NCBI GenBank assembly: GCA_020431995.1
Contig: JAGQHE010000029.1
Location: forward strand, 1-64,000
Source of the DNA: Candidatus Nitrosopumilus sp.
GTDB lineage: Archaea > Thermoproteota > Nitrososphaeria > Nitrososphaerales > Nitrosopumilaceae
Reading direction: 5' to 3'
Length of the DNA: 64,000 bases
The notes under the pieces are model-generated. The model ran no database searches. It saw only the letters and a list, made by a program, of their open reading frames with translations, and was not told where the DNA came from. Made by a program: the position numbers and the translations under genes. This document shows, piece after piece, positions 32,886 through 41,897 of the stretch (its first letter is position 1; each line of letters begins with the position of its first letter).

Positions 32886-33986
32886 TTATGATGTAAGTCT
32901 CTTTACCAGTGCAAGAAATTCGTCCTCGCTCATCGGGGGGATTTTCATAATCCCCATATTCTCTGAAACATGTTCTGGAGACTTTTGACCTACCAGAGGC
33001 GCAAGCACGCCAGGTGACGAGCGAATAAACTGCAAGGCCCGCATTGGCGGCTTCATGTTGTTAAAATCTGGCATGACCCCTGAAGATAGCAGCCTGCCTT
33101 GCATGAAAGGCACGCTGGTAAAAACGCCTATTCCTAACCTTGCTGCTGATTCCAAAATGGAGACATTACTGCCCTCGACATACTGGTGCTTTGCCAAAAG
33201 GGCCTGATCATAATGCATGTTGTATGGTAACTGAATAAACCTGAACCCGTGATGCTCGCCGCCAACCTTCCTTGCCATGCTTACCGTGTCTTCCAGTGAG
33301 AGATACTGGGGACTGTCCTTTGGTACTCTGAAGCACTCCCAGGTAGCCATGCCATAGAACCTGATCTTTCCCTCATCTCGTTTTTGCTCGTAGAGCTCAA
33401 ACGCCGACTGCAGGTTCTCCATAAACTGGTCTTTTGAAACGTCCTTTATCTGGCCCTCCACTGCGTTGTGAAGATACATCAAATCAAGGCATTCTATTCC
33501 AAGATTCTTCAGGCTGCGCTCAAGCTGATCAGAAAGATACGACCTGGTCATGCAATGATACCCTGAAGTGACATCGCCTTCCTTTATCACGCCTTTCTGG
33601 GAGTATTCCTCTTTGACATATTCCCAAAACCCAAGGCTGATGTCGGCATCGTTTGTCACATATCCGTTCTTGGAGCTGAGAAACACCTCGTCACGTGAAA
33701 TCTTTTTCTCCTCTACTAGCTCTGAAATCGCTTTCCCTACTGAGCGTTCGGCCTTTTGCGACCTGTAGTTGATTGCAGTATCAATCACGTTGACTCCTGA
33801 CATGACGGACTGCTTTACTGCGCTTGTCACCATCTGATCAGTTCTTGCATCCGCATCACCAAGGTAGGTGCCTACTCCGACATTTGAAAGCAGCAAGTTC
33901 TGAAATTCCCTGAAATTGGCTCTGTCTACGCCGGAATTCTGGGCAAACTTTTTGGTCCCATCCGAAGTCGCAAATCCAGAGATCAT
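32886..33986 (-). CDS. aldo/keto reductase
   Basis: 366 residues, TIM barrel. Active-site tetrad is visible: Asp and Tyr in NVIDTAINYRSQKAERSVG, Lys in VFLSSKNGYV, His in CLDLMYLHNA. NADPH-dependent carbonyl reductase of unknown substrate. The insert between SSKNGYV and the strand LDLMYLHN is longer than in the shortest members. Probably co-transcribed with the UbiA gene 36 nt upstream. Confidence 0.88.
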   Translation of the reverse strand: MISGFATSDGTKKFAQNSGVDRANFREFQNLLLSNVGVGTYLGDADARTDQMVTSAVKQSVMSGVNVIDTAINYRSQKAERSVGKAISELVEEKKISRDEVFLSSKNGYVTNDADISLGFWEYVKEEYSQKGVIKEGDVTSGYHCMTRSYLSDQLERSLKNLGIECLDLMYLHNAVEGQIKDVSKDQFMENLQSAFELYEQKRDEGKIRFYGMATWECFRVPKDSPQYLSLEDTVSMARKVGGEHHGFRFIQLPYNMHYDQALLAKHQYVEGSNVSILESAARLGIGVFTSVPFMQGRLLSSGVMPDFNNMKPPMRALQFIRSSPGVLAPLVGQKSPEHVSENMGIMKIPPMSEDEFLALVKRLTS

Positions 33987-34022
33987 GTGTTTCCAAGTCT
34001 CTTGTTAAATTTATGTCTAGAG

Positions 34023-34907
34023 TCAGAACCTGATCAGAAAACCTGCAACAAACAGCGCGCCAGTGATTCTTCCAAACATCAGCGTGGAGGACATGTATGG
34101 GATAAGGTTCTCTACTGAGTCATAGTTTTTCTGCAACCCGATCCCCGACTTTATCATCAGCGGGACGCCAAGAAAACTGATCATGGACGTCAGAGGAAAC
34201 AGGCCTGATGATATGCCAAGGGCTATTGCCGCATATGACACAAACGGAAAAACCCAAAACAGCTTGGCGGCCTTCTCTTTTCCTACCGCGATGACCAGGG
34301 TCTTTCGGCCCTTGGACTTGTCTGCGTCATGATCAGGAAACGACGCGATGAAGAGAACCAGGGATGAAAGGGATCCTACCGCGACTCCTGCAAGGACTGA
34401 CTCTGGGGATATCTGCCCTGACTGGATATAGATGGTCCCGATTACGATCATGGATCCTTTTACCGCGACAAAAAACTCGCCTAGGCCGGAATCTACTATC
34501 TTGGTAGAGTAAAAGTAAATGGATATGATTGCAAACCCCAGAATCGTCGCAATGATTATGCCGTCAGTGAGCACAAAGTATCCTCCAATCACTGACCCGA
34601 TTATCAGAAATATCATGCCGGCACGGTACACTGATGACGGTTTGAGCAGCCCTTCTGGCAGCACGCCGGTCCCGCCGCTCATCTTTGTCCTGGTGGTCCT
34701 TGCATCAATACCCCTTTTGAAATCCCAAAAGTCGTTTAGCAAATCAACGCTTGCATGCAGCGCCATCACTCCTGCAAATGTCAGTGCCGCATCAAGCCAG
34801 CTTACCGAGGAGTCCTGCCACCAGCTCAGGGAAAGCCCCACTGACACTGCGATTACGGACGCAAGAAGGAACCTCACCCTGATCACCCTAAACCAAACGG
34901 AGAGCAT
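34023..34907 (-). CDS. UbiA/MenA-type prenyltransferase
   Basis: 294 residues, about eight to nine membrane helices. The two Asp motifs are LLNDFWDFKRGID and FPDHDADKSKGRKTLV, with TKMSGGTGVLPEGLL between, matching MenA-like members that prenylate 1,4-dihydroxy-2-naphthoate or related acceptors. Likely quinone or other prenyl lipid synthesis in the membrane; exact acceptor is not decidable here. Confidence 0.85.
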   Translation of the reverse strand: MLSVWFRVIRVRFLLASVIAVSVGLSLSWWQDSSVSWLDAALTFAGVMALHASVDLLNDFWDFKRGIDARTTRTKMSGGTGVLPEGLLKPSSVYRAGMIFLIIGSVIGGYFVLTDGIIIATILGFAIISIYFYSTKIVDSGLGEFFVAVKGSMIVIGTIYIQSGQISPESVLAGVAVGSLSSLVLFIASFPDHDADKSKGRKTLVIAVGKEKAAKLFWVFPFVSYAAIALGISSGLFPLTSMISFLGVPLMIKSGIGLQKNYDSVENLIPYMSSTLMFGRITGALFVAGFLIRF

Positions 34908-34983
34908 GCAGATACCGGCAGCCTCTCAATATAATATTCATGAGTTTTAATACTGCGTGCAGCAAGTCCGGTTGGATCAAACC

Positions 34984-35190
34984 ATGATAATTGGCAGAGT
35001 GCTGGAAAACGAGAAGAGAGTAAAATTCAACGCTGAGATCAAATGCACTGGCTGCGGGACGCATGTCCCGGGAGGGCTGCAGACGGGAGAGTCATACTAT
35101 CAGACAGACGATTTTAAAAAAGAACTGGATGAGTTTTTGCGGATCTATCTCTGCGGGCGATGCAGGGACAAAAAACGGGTCGGAAAATAA
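34984..35190 (+). CDS. small zinc protein
   Basis: 68 residues from ATG 34984 (GTG 34957 is too close to the TTTTAATA box at 34945-34952). MIIGRVLENEKRVKFNAEIK, CTGCGTHVPGG, then YLCGRCRDKKRVGK. Two CxxC pairs about 38 residues apart. Function unknown. Confidence 0.65.
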   Translation: MIIGRVLENEKRVKFNAEIKCTGCGTHVPGGLQTGESYYQTDDFKKELDEFLRIYLCGRCRDKKRVGK

Positions 35191-35652
35191 AAAACACTGC
35201 ATCGAAGCTGAACTGGCAGGATTAAAACTGTTTTAGTAATTATTTTGGTACAATTTAGGCTTGTACACCAAGATACTTTACTGAATTACCCCCTGATTTG
35301 TTGGATTGAGAAAATTCATCCATGGTTGATCAGATTTATGGCATGTTGTGTCCATTTGGTTTTTCTTTTGTTACGCAACAAAATTCTACAGCATGGGCAC
35401 TTGACTCCATCACAATCCAAGTAAATATTACAACAAGTACATCACTTTGTACTAACTCCATATCGCTGTGTCCCAGAACGAAATCTTTCACATTTCCTCT
35501 ACAAGCCAAGCTAATTCAAAAACCCTCTACATAACGAACATTTGTCATGGATCTTTGCTAAGGGATAAGCAGTGTATGTCATTCCACATTGACAAATTTT
35601 CAGGTATGTTATTTTACTCATTTTTGATATTGGGGTTTTTCTTGAAGTGAAT
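35191..35652. other. AT-rich gap at the left edge of an accessory island
   Basis: No convincing gene. Two plus-strand frames are open but lack protein-like composition or any recognisable motif; the last one contains a hydrophobic 24-residue end (GMLFYSFLILGFFLK). Base composition becomes markedly more AT-rich here than in the preceding core genes. Confidence 0.4.
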
Positions 35653-35961
35653 TCAAGGAGCAAACTTTGAGATAGTTATATGAATATCATCGATCTTACT
35701 TTGATAAAATCGGATTATTTTTCCATCATGATTAAAGTCTCTCTGTGCCTCAAAAATCAATGAGGCTTCAAGTAATGTCTGAATCTTTTTGTATGTAGTA
35801 CTAACAGGTATCTTTTGCTCTTGTGAAATCTGCTTTGCAGTTTTTGGTATTTTTATAATTGAGAACAGAATGTGTCTTGATTCCAAATCTGTAAGGTGAT
35901 TTAGAACTTTATTTGCTATGTCATATTTTTCAATTAGGATAGGAGTGAGTTTGACTACCAC
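35653..35961 (-). CDS. ArsR/MarR-like winged-helix regulator
   Basis: 102 residues: SRHILFSIIKIPKTAKQISQ, recognition region EQKIPVSTTYKKIQTLLEAS and wing FEAQRDFNHDGKIIRFY. Small transcriptional regulator without obvious effector domain. First gene of the AT-rich island; may control its neighbours. Confidence 0.75.
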   Translation of the reverse strand: MVVKLTPILIEKYDIANKVLNHLTDLESRHILFSIIKIPKTAKQISQEQKIPVSTTYKKIQTLLEASLIFEAQRDFNHDGKIIRFYQSKIDDIHITISKFAP

Positions 35962-36044
35962 ACTGGTTTTTAGACATTACTGAAATTTAAAAAAAACAAT
36001 TATTTCAAAAAGATGTTCTAAAAAATTGGAAAAATTCGGTTTTG

Positions 36045-36347
36045 TCATTTGGATAATACAGACAATATAGGCATTGCATCCCACTGATGCAAGTAGAAAT
36101 TTAAGATTCCAGAGCAGATATTCTCATATTTTTTGAAAAAATCTTTCGCTTCTTGCTCTGTTGCTTCAAACACTGCCATTGAAGACTGTTCATTGTCAAA
36201 TGCACCAGACCACATAATTCTTCCAGACGATTGCCATTCATCTACAAGTTCTGTTATCTTTGGAACAATCATCTGCAAATCAATAGGTTTTGTATCTTCT
36301 CCAATGCTGCTCACAAGTACCCATGGTTTTGTTTCTTGTTGTGACAT
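36045..36347 (-). CDS. YCII/ABM-like dimeric alpha-beta protein
   Basis: 100 residues: KPWVLVSSIGEDTK, a helix LQMIVPKITELVDEWQSSG, SGAFDNEQSSMAVFEATEQ and EAKDFFKKYENICSGILNFY. This is a ferredoxin-like alpha+beta barrel of the YCII/muconolactone-isomerase sort. Enzymatic activity unknown. Confidence 0.65.
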   Translation of the reverse strand: MSQQETKPWVLVSSIGEDTKPIDLQMIVPKITELVDEWQSSGRIMWSGAFDNEQSSMAVFEATEQEAKDFFKKYENICSGILNFYLHQWDAMPILSVLSK

Positions 36348-36754
36348 GTTTTGTAATGTGTAAATTCAAAATTAAACATGATGATGAGTTTATTGACTTG
36401 TTACAGCTTTGTATAACAAAAAGACAGATCACGTCTTTCTCATCATCATAGAATATCTTTGTAAAATTGTAGACATCTATAATTAATTAAGAAAGATATG
36501 CTTATTGGTCTTGCAAACTGGTCTGACATATCCTATACAAGCCTGCATGACAGGGTTGTTGGAATTGGCAACATGCTAGTTATTCATCCTAACAGGCCAT
36601 GGGGTGTTACTATTGGCATGTTTTACTCAAAGCCAATCCGATAACTCTTTTTATCATAACTGATTATCATTTTTTCCAATTTTCATCGCGAAAATAATCT
36701 AAAATCCAATAAAATACATCAAAAACTCATTTTAGATATTAAGAGAAAGAAAGA
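36348..36754. other. AT-rich gap with one weak frame
   Basis: Contains a 48-residue plus-strand frame (36498-36644, MLIGLANWSDISYTSL to FYSKPIR) that is protein-like but has its AT-rich box too close to the start for a leaderless promoter. Otherwise nothing recognised. Confidence 0.35.
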
Positions 36755-37609
36755 CTATTGAAATAGAGACCTTGCTTTTCCAAGTTCGCTTTTTATGGAA
36801 TTGATTTTGACATCGATGTTGTCAGCCGTATCGCCATTGTTTATCATGGAACGAAGATCCACTCTCAGCATCAATTCGATCTTTTCCATCAATGGTCGAT
36901 CTTTTTGTGCTATGGCACCTTCAATGTATTCGTAATTTTCCAAGTATGCGTTTGTTGCAAGTGAGAATGCATTATTTTTGTCACCGCTTCTATAATTCGA
37001 AGAGACTTGATTCAAAATACTTTCAATGCTGTTTATTGTAGCAATGACATCACTCTGTTTTGTAATTGGCGTGCCCATCATCATGTGACCTCCCATCATG
37101 TTGTTTCCCATCATTCCTTGGTTCATCCAGTCTGAACCCATCATGTTGTTCCAGTTTGTACTGTTGCTCATCCATGGACCCATCCAGTTTTGTTGGAATT
37201 GAGGATCCATCATCATGCCATGCATGAACTGTTGATTGTTCATCATAGAGTTCATCATCTGTTGGTTCATTTGTTGGTTGTTCATCATGTATCTCATCAT
37301 GTCTGTCCCCATCATAGATGCCATTGTTTGCATGTGTTGAGGATCATTCATCATAGAGTTGTGCATTTGTTGCATGAACTGTTGATCATTCATCATGGTG
37401 CCCATCCACTGATTCATTGCTTGTGGGTTCTGCATCATAGTTTGATGCCATCGGTTCATCATGTCAGGATCATTCATCATTTGTTGCATCTGCTGTTGAG
37501 TCATCATTGGAGTTGCTGGTACCGTAGACTGCAATGCTGCATAGCCTATGCCCAGTCCTGCAAAAAATACGCCTATGGCAATTCCAATCATAATGCTCTG
37601 GCTTACCAT
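36755..37609 (-). CDS. exported Met/Gln/Asn-rich protein with helical C-terminal domain
   Basis: 284 residues from ATG 37609. Signal anchor SIMIGIAIGVFFAGLGIG, then about 145 residues dominated by Met, Gln and Asn in repeated short units (MMNDP, MMNNQQ), and a C-terminal helical domain (SDVIATINSIESILNQVSS, LATNAYLENYEYIEGAI, LMLRVDLRSMI) resembling the periplasmic helical domain attached to FTR1-type iron permeases. Met-rich exported segments commonly bind Cu(I). It is divergent from a CDF transporter gene, so a copper or iron handling role is likely (inference). Confidence 0.75.
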   Translation of the reverse strand: MVSQSIMIGIAIGVFFAGLGIGYAALQSTVPATPMMTQQQMQQMMNDPDMMNRWHQTMMQNPQAMNQWMGTMMNDQQFMQQMHNSMMNDPQHMQTMASMMGTDMMRYMMNNQQMNQQMMNSMMNNQQFMHGMMMDPQFQQNWMGPWMSNSTNWNNMMGSDWMNQGMMGNNMMGGHMMMGTPITKQSDVIATINSIESILNQVSSNYRSGDKNNAFSLATNAYLENYEYIEGAIAQKDRPLMEKIELMLRVDLRSMINNGDTADNIDVKINSIKSELGKARSLFQ

Positions 37610-37722
37610 GATGCAAATACGCGCAGGTGATATAATATGATTTATCCAATTCTCGTTGATGATTCTCACAATATGTTTTCAGAACAGGATCTCAAAATCA
37701 CTGGGTTTATTGCTAATTTCCT

Positions 37723-38358
37723 ATGAGTGAAATAAAAATGCCAGACGATGATGACTTGCCAAAAGATCCTGACCATATCTCTTCTGCATATCGTAGGGCA
37801 TTATGGATAGTTGTTTTACTCAATGTAGGTTATGGAATATCTGAGATGATTGGAGGGTTCATTGCAGATTCTCAGGCACTCAAAGCTGACGCACTTGATT
37901 TTCTTGGCGATGGTTCAATCACATTTCTTGGACTGATTGCAATAGGTTGGAATCTCAGACTTCGTGCCAGTTCTGCATTAATGCAAGGAATATTCCTTTC
38001 TGCAATGGGAATCTCAGTTCTAGCTTACACAATTTACCGTACACAAGTTCTACAGACACCAGAAGCTGGGTTAATGGGGGTTTTTGGCATTGTTGCACTC
38101 GTGGTAAACGTCATAGCTGTGGTTGTTCTACTTCCACACAGAAAAGGGGATGCCAACGTCCGTGCAGTATGGCTGTTAAGTCGCAATGATGCGCTTGGAA
38201 ACATTTTGGTCGTAGTTACAGCTGGTTTTGTTTTTTTGACAGACACATCATGGCCTGATCTCATAGCAGCTGGTATCATCGCAGTCATATTTCTTCACTC
38301 GTCTAGGTCTATCATCAGAGATGCTAGAAACGAGTTAAAAAATAAAGAACAGGATTAA
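37723..38358 (+). CDS. reduced cation diffusion facilitator
   Basis: 211 residues with about six membrane helices, ending without the usual cytosolic C-terminal domain. The CDF signature is SQALKADALDFLGDGSITFLG in helix 2 and SRNDALGNILVVV in helix 5. The canonical HxxxD of helices 2 and 5 appear as DxxxD and NxxxN-like (RNDALGN), so metal preference may differ from Zn. Divergent from the Met-rich protein across about 110 nt. Confidence 0.75.
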   Translation: MSEIKMPDDDDLPKDPDHISSAYRRALWIVVLLNVGYGISEMIGGFIADSQALKADALDFLGDGSITFLGLIAIGWNLRLRASSALMQGIFLSAMGISVLAYTIYRTQVLQTPEAGLMGVFGIVALVVNVIAVVVLLPHRKGDANVRAVWLLSRNDALGNILVVVTAGFVFLTDTSWPDLIAAGIIAVIFLHSSRSIIRDARNELKNKEQD

Positions 38359-38379
38359 GACAAATAATCACATGTTCTG

Positions 38380-38583
38380 TATTGCAATGAAACCTGCACG
38401 CACGAACCCTCAAAGAACTATCTCATTTCCATTTTGTTGTTCTTTCTAGCTGGTCTCTGTGAGATTGGTGGAGGGTATCTTGCATGGCTTTGGTTGGTTG
38501 CATTGATGTCTTTTTTTGCAAGAGCAGTGAATGATGCATCTAGATCTCTTATCTTCCTTGATTTTTGTGATTCCTACAGATAA
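38380..38583 (+). pseudogene. UPF0060 (YnfA) membrane protein remnant
   Basis: In the frame of 38380, LISILLFFLAGLCEIGGGYL followed by AWLWL is an unmistakable UPF0060 N-terminus. After that the sequence departs from the family and stops at 38581 without the remaining three helices. No good start codon precedes it. A truncated relic of an SMR-like four-helix protein. Confidence 0.65.
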
Positions 38584-38708
38584 TCCTCGATGATATTGTT
38601 TGGAATTAGACTCAAGAACATTTTGAGATCTCCTGCATACGTTCTTTTGGTTCCAGAGATTCTCATTGACTCTGCAAAGTTATCCTGGACACTCTCTAGA
38701 GTTTTCAA
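38574..38708 (-). pseudogene. tyrosine recombinase N-terminal fragment
   Basis: From TTG 38708, NFAESMRISGTKRTYAGDL and KMFLSLIPNNIIEDYL resemble the SAM-like core-binding domain that begins tyrosine integrases (GTxxTY..DL..FL). It stops after 44 residues with no catalytic domain. It overlaps the UPF0060 remnant and marks the right edge of the AT-rich island. Confidence 0.5.
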
Positions 38709-38817
38709 TCTCCATCATACCTGTATTGGGGAGTGGTACTATCTGAATCACTAAAATGTGATGGGATCGGTATGCCAGTAAAACAACTGCCATCAAGAGT
38801 CTTCAAAAACGAGCCCT

Positions 38818-39291
38818 TCAGACCAGGGACTCGTCACTTACCTCGATTGGCTTTCTGCCCATGAAGCCCGAGTCTTTCTCATGCCAGAACTTGATTTCGG
38901 TCTCGCCATACTTCCAGCAAAGCCAGACCTCCTCGTCGAATCGCTTTGAGGGGAAATCAAGCAGCCCATTCTCTATGCTCTTGACTGCCACTCCCGTGCT
39001 TTCCAGGATCTCGACAGACTCGTAGAACCTGGTGATTGCGGAATTCAGCTTCTGCTTGATTGGGATGTATTCCTCAAAAGAGTTCGTGCCAGATATGCTC
39101 ATCTCAAGCTCCCGCTCTAATTTTTTGACCTCGTTTTGCTTAGCCAGCGCGTACTCGAATTTCTTTATCACGTCAGGAAGGGCCTCGTTTGCTTCGTTTG
39201 TGGTAAAATATGAGAACACGTTACTTGTCAGAAAACCTTGATTAAAAATCTTAGTAGCATGATCCGCATCTCTGGACAAGATAGATGCCAA
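38818..39291 (-). CDS. DUF2203 family protein
   Basis: 157 residues: FTTNEANEALPDVIKKFEYA at the N-terminus, a long helical middle and the family ending GLLDFPSKRFDEEVWLCWKY then GETEIKFWHEKDSGFMGRKP. DUF2203 proteins are of unknown function. Cytosolic. Confidence 0.85.
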   Translation of the reverse strand: MASILSRDADHATKIFNQGFLTSNVFSYFTTNEANEALPDVIKKFEYALAKQNEVKKLERELEMSISGTNSFEEYIPIKQKLNSAITRFYESVEILESTGVAVKSIENGLLDFPSKRFDEEVWLCWKYGETEIKFWHEKDSGFMGRKPIEVSDESLV

Positions 39292-39399
39292 AAAATCCTG
39301 GCATGAAAAGTCACCGTTCTAGGGCGCAATATTACGCAAATGGGTATCAAAAATTAACTTCAAACACTCTTTAATCTCTGACATGCCAACTAATAACAC

Positions 39400-39714
39400 A
39401 TGCAACTCACTGCCGAAGATCAAAAAGAGCTTGAGACGATACTGAGCATCGTGATCAACCAAATCCCGTCTTACACCAACATGGTAAATGCTTCAATAGG
39501 AAGCTGGGATGTAAACGCAGACGACTGCATCTTCGGAATGGTCTATCATTCTTTTATCGCAAAATCCACGGAATACCTGCAAAACAAACTGACAGACATC
39601 GAGCAGGAGACAAATGCCGAGTCAATATTTGAAATCATGAATATGGTATCAGATGTGTTTAACGGCAAGGTCGCCGAAATCAAGCAGAAAACAGTCGCAT
39701 CTTCATTAGGGTAA
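39400..39714 (+). CDS. small helical protein, paralogue of the gene at 39999
   Basis: 104 residues: LETILSIVINQIPSYTNMVN, DDCIFGMVYHSFIAKSTEYL. The NQIPSYTNMV...DCIFGMVYHSF layout parallels ATIPSYLEEI...EFVYGVVLGMA in the product at 39999, so the two come from a duplication. Function unknown. A TTTAAT box lies about 30 nt upstream. Confidence 0.7.
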   Translation: MQLTAEDQKELETILSIVINQIPSYTNMVNASIGSWDVNADDCIFGMVYHSFIAKSTEYLQNKLTDIEQETNAESIFEIMNMVSDVFNGKVAEIKQKTVASSLG

Positions 39715-39756
39715 GCACTCAAGTCAATTTTGCACACAAGTATGCATTGCCATGTC

Positions 39757-39834
39757 TTACAGCAGCAAGGCTCCAAGGGCTTGCGCAAGAATTGCCAGGA
39801 TGCCGATTATTACGATTTTCTTGCCAAGACTCAC
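39757..39834 (-). CDS. possible 25-residue membrane peptide
   Basis: From GTG 39834: MSLGKKIVIIGILAILAQAL then GALLL. One hydrophobic helix after a Lys pair. A TTATA box sits about 28 nt before the start. Similar design to the peptide at 16201-16296. Confidence 0.4.
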   Translation of the reverse strand: MSLGKKIVIIGILAILAQALGALLL

Positions 39835-39998
39835 ATGATGCGATTGGTAATTGCAATGTATAAGCAGTTCGGAAATTCTCTGGCATGGAGTACAGGAAAA
39901 GTTCATCAGGAGGAACAGAGTTTACATAAAAATCAGACATGTTCGCTGGATCTTTTCACAACCGTCAGTGATTGGTCAGGGTGCAAATTTATTAAGAA

Positions 39999-40295
39999 AT
40001 GCCAGAGAAGAAACCCATGAGCGAGGATCAGATAGAGGAAATAATAATTCAAGTAATCAACGGGGCTGTGGCAACAATCCCGTCATATTTGGAAGAGATC
40101 AAGGAAAACAAAGAAACACTCAAGGTCGAGAACCCGCAGGAATTCGTCTATGGGGTAGTGCTTGGCATGGCCCTTGGAATGGGCGGCGCAATACTGAGCT
40201 CCCAAAAGGAAGTGCCGACAGCGGAGGACCAGATAAAGGTAAGGGACATCGTCTACAAGCACATACCAGACATAAGAGAACGGATCTTCACTTGA
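39999..40295 (+). CDS. small helical protein, paralogue of the gene at 39400
   Basis: 98 residues: MSEDQIEEIIIQVINGAVAT then IPSYLEEIKENK and a Gly/Ala-rich VYGVVLGMALGMGGAIL. Its TGA overlaps the TTG of the next gene (TTGA), so it is translated together with the flavoprotein. Confidence 0.7.
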   Translation: MPEKKPMSEDQIEEIIIQVINGAVATIPSYLEEIKENKETLKVENPQEFVYGVVLGMALGMGGAILSSQKEVPTAEDQIKVRDIVYKHIPDIRERIFT

Positions 40296-40690
40296 AAAAA
40301 CTCGACCAGAAGGAAACAGCATTTCTAGAGTCTCTAGAAGAGGCAAGAATCGCAACATCTCATGATGACATCCCTCACGTCAAGCCTGTGTCATTCGTGC
40401 TTAACGATGGCGCCATCATAGTTGCGACAGACTACAAAACAAGGACGTACGCCAACATCAAATCCAACCCGAATGTCGGGATTACAATCGATGTATACAA
40501 GTCAGGGGGACACAAGGCAGTATGCATCCAGGGAAGAGCTGACATTGTCGAGGAAGGCCCGGAGTTTAGGAGGCTCTATGACATCTTTCACAAGAGGTTT
40601 GAGTGGGTAAGAAAAGACCCTTGGAAGGAAAACGAGGCGCCCTTTCTGAAGATCATCCCGAGAAGCAAAGCAAGCTGGGGCCTTAAGTAA
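40292..40690 (+). CDS. pyridoxamine 5'-phosphate oxidase-like flavoprotein
   Basis: 132 residues from TTG 40292. Split-barrel FMN-binding fold: LESLEEARIATSHDDIPHVK, PVSFVLNDGAIIVATDYKTRT, NPNVGITIDVY, VCIQGRADIVEEG, FLKIIPRSKASWGLK. The family includes PNPOx, F420- and haem-linked oxidoreductases; the substrate cannot be read. Coupled to the preceding gene by TTGA. Confidence 0.85.
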   Translation: MKKLDQKETAFLESLEEARIATSHDDIPHVKPVSFVLNDGAIIVATDYKTRTYANIKSNPNVGITIDVYKSGGHKAVCIQGRADIVEEGPEFRRLYDIFHKRFEWVRKDPWKENEAPFLKIIPRSKASWGLK

Positions 40691-40774
40691 ATCCAGCAAA
40701 GTCAAGAACCGTCTGACCGTTTTTCAATTGAACCATCATAAAATAATTAAGTGGATTCTGGTTAGCTAGAAAGC

Positions 40775-41554
40775 ATGCCATCCCCCAAAGACAAGCCAAA
40801 CAGCATAATAGACATGCTTTTGGGAAAGACTGAAAGCAAGACGGTGGACTCTGAAACCCTGATACAGGACGTCCAGAGGCGCATACGCGATTCCCTGAAA
40901 AACGGCTACAGGTACTCAAGAATTGCCGACGCTTCCGAGGAGTTTCTGAGAAAGCACGTCTACGAGCAGGTCGAGATGGCCATCATTTACGTTGATCTTG
41001 TCGGCTCGACCAAGCTGAGCCTGAGGCTTCCTCCTGAGAATCTTTCCGTCGTGATAAGCTCCTTTGTCCAGGAGATGTCCTATGTCATAAGCCAGTGCGG
41101 CGGGTTTGTGCTAAAGTTTTCTGGCGATGCCGTGATAGGATATTTTGTGGGGAAGGGAAGCTCGCTGCAGGCAGCTGACGACGCTGCAGGATGCGCCGAA
41201 TCGATGCTGATGGTTGTAAGGGACGGAATAAACAAGATCCTGAGCAAGGAGGATGCGGAGCTGCCCGAGCTTGAGATAAAAATCGGGATTGATTTTGGCG
41301 CAAACACGGTAGTGCAGTACGGCTCAGACGAGAAAAGATCCCTGGTTGATCTGATAGGACCGTCGATGAACATGGCAGCAAAGATTCAGGGGCTTGCAAA
41401 ACCAAACCAGATTGTCATTGGGAAGAGCGTGTTTGACAGGCTGCATCCAAAGGTCCAGGAAGTGTTTGCTGACATCACAGACAATGTGAATGACTGGACA
41501 TATACCTCAAAGGATTCTAATGATCTATACCGTGTATTTGCATACAAGAAATAG
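40775..41554 (+). CDS. class III adenylate/guanylate cyclase
   Basis: 259 residues: about 60 residues of N-terminal helix then one cyclase domain. Metal aspartates are in IIYVDLVGSTKLS (about residue 74) and KFSGDAVIGYF (about 118); the transition-state Asn is in IGPSMNMAAKIQGLAKPNQI. The adenine-specifying positions were not resolved, so ATP versus GTP is open. Soluble, no receiver domain. Upstream of HtrA, no obvious operon. Confidence 0.88.
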   Translation: MPSPKDKPNSIIDMLLGKTESKTVDSETLIQDVQRRIRDSLKNGYRYSRIADASEEFLRKHVYEQVEMAIIYVDLVGSTKLSLRLPPENLSVVISSFVQEMSYVISQCGGFVLKFSGDAVIGYFVGKGSSLQAADDAAGCAESMLMVVRDGINKILSKEDAELPELEIKIGIDFGANTVVQYGSDEKRSLVDLIGPSMNMAAKIQGLAKPNQIVIGKSVFDRLHPKVQEVFADITDNVNDWTYTSKDSNDLYRVFAYKK

Positions 41555-41897
41555 CGCAGCCAGAACAGAAAGCACTGTCGATTATTTGTCGCAACGGTGC
41601 AATCAGATCATTCCATGCTGCCATACTTTTCCTGATGGTTTTTTGCAGTGATGCGTGCATCGTACACAAAAGACCTCCCCATGTCATACGTCGATGATCC
41701 TGTTGTGCAATTTCAGGATATTTTGAATTTATGAAAGACGCAGCATGGCCTGCATGTGCTGTCAAGAAAAGATCATGCCGTATCTGGGACGGGCCTGGAG
41801 CCTCAATTAACATTGTTAATCAATATTCAATAGCATCAACTGCCTCTTCACTCTTGAAAAAGATTGAAAAACAGCATCATGCTTTGAGGTGTAAAAA
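41555..41897. other. gap between cyclase and htrA
   Basis: Contains one 56-residue plus-strand frame (41731-41901, MKDAAWPACAVKKRSCRIW to HALRCKK) whose stop overlaps the HtrA ATG (ATGA) but which has no recognisable motif. A GAGGTG ribosome-binding site lies 7 nt before the HtrA start, so htrA has a leader. Nothing else seen. Confidence 0.4.

Noticed and set aside
37190-37630. Long plus-strand frame rich in His and Leu
   Set aside because: It is the reverse complement of the Met/Gln/Asn-rich gene, whose codons produce His-rich antisense frames.
40083-40358. Minus-strand frame of 91 residues
   Set aside because: It lies antisense to the paralogue gene and the start of the flavoprotein, which carry clear family features.
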